Source of the DNA: Planctomycetota bacterium
Lineage (GTDB): Bacteria; Planctomycetota; Phycisphaerae; WQYP01
Assembly: GCA_021798635.1 (NCBI GenBank)
Contig: JAJZGH010000216.1
Coordinates: 1-8,723, forward strand
Direction: 5' to 3'
DNA length: 8,723 nucleotides
Shown here: positions 6,774-8,723 of the stretch, piece after piece
Layout of the letters: every line of letters starts with the position of its first letter
How positions within the stretch are numbered: position 1 is the stretch's first letter
The notes under the pieces: model-generated
The model's input: only the letters and a program-made list of their open reading frames with translations
Told to the model about the DNA's origin: nothing
Databases searched by the model: none
Translations under genes and position numbers: made by a program

Positions 6774-7468
6774 GACAATCTGGTCGTCCGCGCCAATGGC
6801 GATCCCAGAAGTGCGCATACGAATGTCACAACATTCCAGTATGACAATAACGGAAATTTGACGCAGGAATCCGGCCCATCAGGTACAATAAATTACGTGT
6901 ACGATCTTGCCACACAACGTCATACCGAAACTTGGACGGGCGCTGACTATGCCGACGCCGTCTCGGACATCAAATATGGCTACAACTCCATGGGTGAACT
7001 CGCCAGTGTGACCGTCCTGAAGGAAAACGGCCAAACCCCGGCGGCAGTAACATCCAGCACGCAATACAACGCCACCGGCGGCACCAGCACTACGAATCTT
7101 CCCAACACGGTCTACAGCTATGATGCCGGCGGCAGATTGGAAACCACCTTCGATTCCGCCACCGGCATCACAACCAGTTACGCCTACAAACCGAACACCA
7201 ACTACATCGGCACCGAAACTGTAACCCGTAACCTGTCACCTGTAACCTTAGCTGTTTACAGCTATACGTATCGTGCGGATGGGTTGAAGACTGGGGCCAC
7301 AGAGACGACACTGTTGCACAGCGGAGCAACCGATACCGCAACGTTATCGTGGCAATACGATGCTCTGGATCGCCTGATACAGGAAACATCCACCGATAGC
7401 GGCAATACCGCGAGAAATTACACCAACAATTACTCTTACCTCTGATCTTGTCAACCTCAGTGCGACGA
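6774..7468 (+). pseudogene. YD-repeat (RHS-type) protein fragment, truncated at both ends
   Basis: Recognisable YD-repeat sequence begins near 6774 and includes FQYDNNGNLTQESG (6834-6875), KYGYNSMGELASV, YSYDAGGRLETTFD and WQYDALDRLIQETS, the classic YxxxGxL pattern at ~20-40 residue spacing. Full RHS/YD proteins are large secreted or surface proteins of a thousand residues or more; only ~225 residues remain. The frame is open upstream into the TatD promoter but offers no usable start codon. The TTG at 6858 is the Leu of a repeat unit, not a start. The frame stops at TGA 7443-7445. In the next frame, 7438-7467 reads TSDLVNLSAT, which resembles a continuing repeat unit, so a frameshift near 7438 is possible before similarity is lost. 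The IS110-type element follows at once. A gene remnant is the best call; expression is unlikely. Confidence 0.65.
7221..7248 (+). repeat. Heptanucleotide tandem repeat, four units
   Basis: Four back-to-back 7-base units: GTAACCC, GTAACCT, GTCACCT, GTAACCT. They lie inside the YD-repeat frame and encode part of TVTRNLSPVTLA. Seven is not a multiple of three, so gain or loss of one unit would shift the frame. A short palindrome AGCTGT/ACAGCT (7250-7263) follows directly. Confidence 0.6.
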
Positions 7469-7509
7469 TTTGCCGCGGATTTTTCATTTTTTCAGTTTTT
7501 ATCCAGTCT

Positions 7510-8723
7510 TCACGTTACAACCTCCGCCAAAGCTTTTACAGGGGAAGAAGGGGAACCGGTGGGGGTTTGGGGGCGGGGCTTGGGGCCTGATGGCCCGCCC
7601 CCAAGGGCTTTGGCGCGGAAGGTCTCTTGTCTTTGTCCGGCAATCACCGCCAGCAGCCCGGTGTCTGCGAGCATACGCTGCTCTCCGGCCGGGAGTTCTT
7701 CCAGCGGCTTGGGTTCCACGACGCCTTCCTTCCGGCAGACTTCCTGCAACGGGGGAATCCGCTTGGATCGGTTGCCGGTTCCGTAGTTGGGATGCTGGGT
7801 GGAACCTTTCTTCGTGCCCGTTTTTCGCCGTCTGCCGCCGCCGCGAATTCGCAGGCGTGCAAGCTTGGCCTGCACGGTCGCCGGCTGGGCGTAACGGTAC
7901 GGCTCCCGGGTTTTGAGCATCAAATATGCGATGGTCACCAGTTTGCGTGCTGTGGCTACCACCGCTACGTTGCGATTCTTCTTTTTTGCCAGCCTGCGGA
8001 AAAATACGCCCAGCGGTCCGGGATGCTTATCCAGGTGCTGGGCCGCTTCAATGAGCATCCACCGCGCATGGCTGTTGCCCTGTTTGGTAATCGGGCCGTG
8101 GTAGCAGTGTTCAGCGGATTGGTGTGTCGATGGCGTCAAGCCCAGATAGCTGGCGGCGTGGTCTCCATCCTTAAAGCGGTGGATGTCTCCAAAAGCCGCC
8201 AGCAAGGTCATAGCCACAGGGTAATCCACCCCCGGAAGCGTCATGAGTAACTTGGCCTGATCGCATTTCCAGGCGACGGCGGCGATCTGCTTATCGAGCT
8301 TTTCGATCTCGCGTTCCAGAGAATCCAGAATTCGTAAGTCGCTGTCGATATAGTCTCGCACCTGCGGATTCAGGGGCACCTGCTTTAGCCAGGTCATACC
8401 GGCTTTTTCAAAGAGCTTGTCAACCGGAGCGGCCACCAGTTCCCCGGCCAAGTGCGAATGGATACGGTTCTTGACTGCTGTGCGATCCTGCACCAGAGCC
8501 GTGCGGCGGGCGACTTGCTGCCGCAGGCGACGGGTGTCGTCATCGGCTACCCACACGCCGGGCAGATAATCACAGCGTAGCAGTTGGGCCAATACCTGGG
8601 CGTCTACCTTGTCGGTCTTGACACTGGCCTGGGCAATGGCTTTGGTCTTCAGTGGATTGCTGACCTTCAGCAGGCCGCACTGGGAAGAAAGTATTGCGCA
8701 GATCGCCCAGGTATTGCTGGTGG
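7510..8723 (-). CDS. IS110-family transposase, N-terminus outside window
   Basis: DEDD-type recombinase of the IS110 family, which in studied members is directed by a bridge RNA. The frame is open to the right edge; a TTG at 8592 is internal, because the upstream codons continue the family pattern. Visible are KTDKVDA (8599-8619), carrying the third and fourth acidic residues of the DEDD site, then a coiled-coil-like linker, and the C-terminal Transposase_20 domain: LLMTLPGV, YLGLTPSTHQSAE and GPITKQGNSHARWMLIEAA. The Ser encoded at 8116-8118 (in HQSAE) is at the place of the catalytic serine known from this family. The first Asp and the Glu lie outside the window. After the core ends, near 7842, there is a ~110-residue basic and Pro-rich tail, beyond the usual family end. 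Its last part is encoded by the palindromic G-rich unit at 7525-7615. Confidence 0.9.
   Translation of the reverse strand, partial: TSNTWAICAILSSQCGLLKVSNPLKTKAIAQASVKTDKVDAQVLAQLLRCDYLPGVWVADDDTRRLRQQVARRTALVQDRTAVKNRIHSHLAGELVAAPVDKLFEKAGMTWLKQVPLNPQVRDYIDSDLRILDSLEREIEKLDKQIAAVAWKCDQAKLLMTLPGVDYPVAMTLLAAFGDIHRFKDGDHAASYLGLTPSTHQSAEHCYHGPITKQGNSHARWMLIEAAQHLDKHPGPLGVFFRRLAKKKNRNVAVVATARKLVTIAYLMLKTREPYRYAQPATVQAKLARLRIRGGGRRRKTGTKKGSTQHPNYGTGNRSKRIPPLQEVCRKEGVVEPKPLEELPAGEQRMLADTGLLAVIAGQRQETFRAKALGGGPSGPKPRPQTPTGSPSSPVKALAEVVT
7525..7615. repeat. Nested inverted repeat with G-quadruplex motif at the transposase 3' end
   Basis: The outer arms CGCCAAAGC (7525-7533) and GCTTTGGCG (7607-7615) are perfect inverted copies. 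Inner arms TTGGGGGCGGG (7567-7577) and CCCGCCCCCAA (7594-7604) are a perfect 11-bp pair with a 16-base loop. A further small pair GGGCC/GGCCC (7583-7587, 7592-7596) competes inside. On the + strand four runs of at least four G occur at 7561-7585 with loops of 1-3 bases, a textbook G-quadruplex motif. The unit overlaps codons of the transposase tail. All of this is seen directly; the function is unknown. Confidence 0.7.

Larger units (their letters stand above)
7470..8723 (-). mobile_element. IS110-family insertion sequence, right part beyond window
   Basis: The element is defined by its transposase. The left border as drawn is approximate: YD-repeat similarity fades by about 7468 and the transposase stop is at 7510, leaving a T-rich stretch (7479-7500) as the likely terminal non-coding end. 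IS110 elements usually lack terminal inverted repeats and do not reliably duplicate their target, so the border cannot be fixed from this sequence alone. The other end, with the transposase N-terminus and, in IS110-type members, the guide (bridge) RNA region, lies to the right of the window. Confidence 0.6.

Noticed and set aside
6858..7445. Intact 195-residue YD-repeat gene starting at TTG 6858
   Set aside because: The same frame reads back to about 6774 with a clear YD unit (FQYDNNGNL) in which this TTG is the Leu, so it is not a start; no start codon or SD exists upstream.
7627..8250. 207-codon plus-strand frame opposite the transposase
   Set aside because: It is antisense to the clearly recognised IS110 domains, and its sequence is the mirror of conserved codons.
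1..8723. CRISPR array, tRNA, rRNA, toxin-antitoxin pair or phage-defence module
   Set aside because: No regularly spaced direct repeats of suitable length, no cloverleaf or rRNA-like stretches, and no gene pair with matching features were seen on either strand.

Overview
The window looks like bacterial chromosome with moderately high GC. The mix of genes (a repeat-coil beta-helix protein, a heme A synthase with an extra N-terminal membrane domain, a YD-repeat fragment and an IS110-type element) suggests an uncultured member of the Planctomycetota/PVC group. That placement is an inference from gene style, not from a marker gene.

Layout, left to right. (1) The 3' end of a right-handed beta-helix protein runs on + (to 851). 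It converges on the arginine genes across a short spacer (852-1002) that carries nested inverted repeats and a terminator-like hairpin. (2) On the minus strand, argB (acetylglutamate kinase) precedes argF (ornithine carbamoyltransferase), 57 bases apart. Together they supply the second and sixth steps of arginine synthesis; argD and the other arg genes are not in view. (3) A 2911-3224 divergent control region contains two palindromes and a possible promoter for each direction. (4) On +, a CtaA/COX15-type heme A synthase is followed by a tiny predicted lipoprotein and then a HEAT plus TPR scaffold-like protein. Heme A is the cofactor of aa3-type cytochrome oxidases, so the organism probably respires oxygen. 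The two small followers are of unknown function. (5) A TatD-family metal-dependent hydrolase lies on minus, apparently with a leaderless promoter.

(6) The right quarter is accessory DNA. A YD-repeat (RHS-type) coding fragment has no start codon and ends abruptly. It abuts an IS110-family transposase on minus whose N-terminus runs off the right edge. The last ~100 bases of the transposase frame hold a strikingly G-rich, nested inverted-repeat unit, which is the most unusual structure in the window. A perfect-period 7-base tandem repeat sits in the YD-repeat fragment and shares a 9-mer with the intergenic repeat near position 910, hinting at a small dispersed repeat family.

The core metabolic calls (argB, argF, ctaA, TatD, IS110) are secure. 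Regulatory sites, element borders and the functions of the small genes are tentative. I found no tRNA, rRNA, CRISPR array or clear undescribed multi-gene system.
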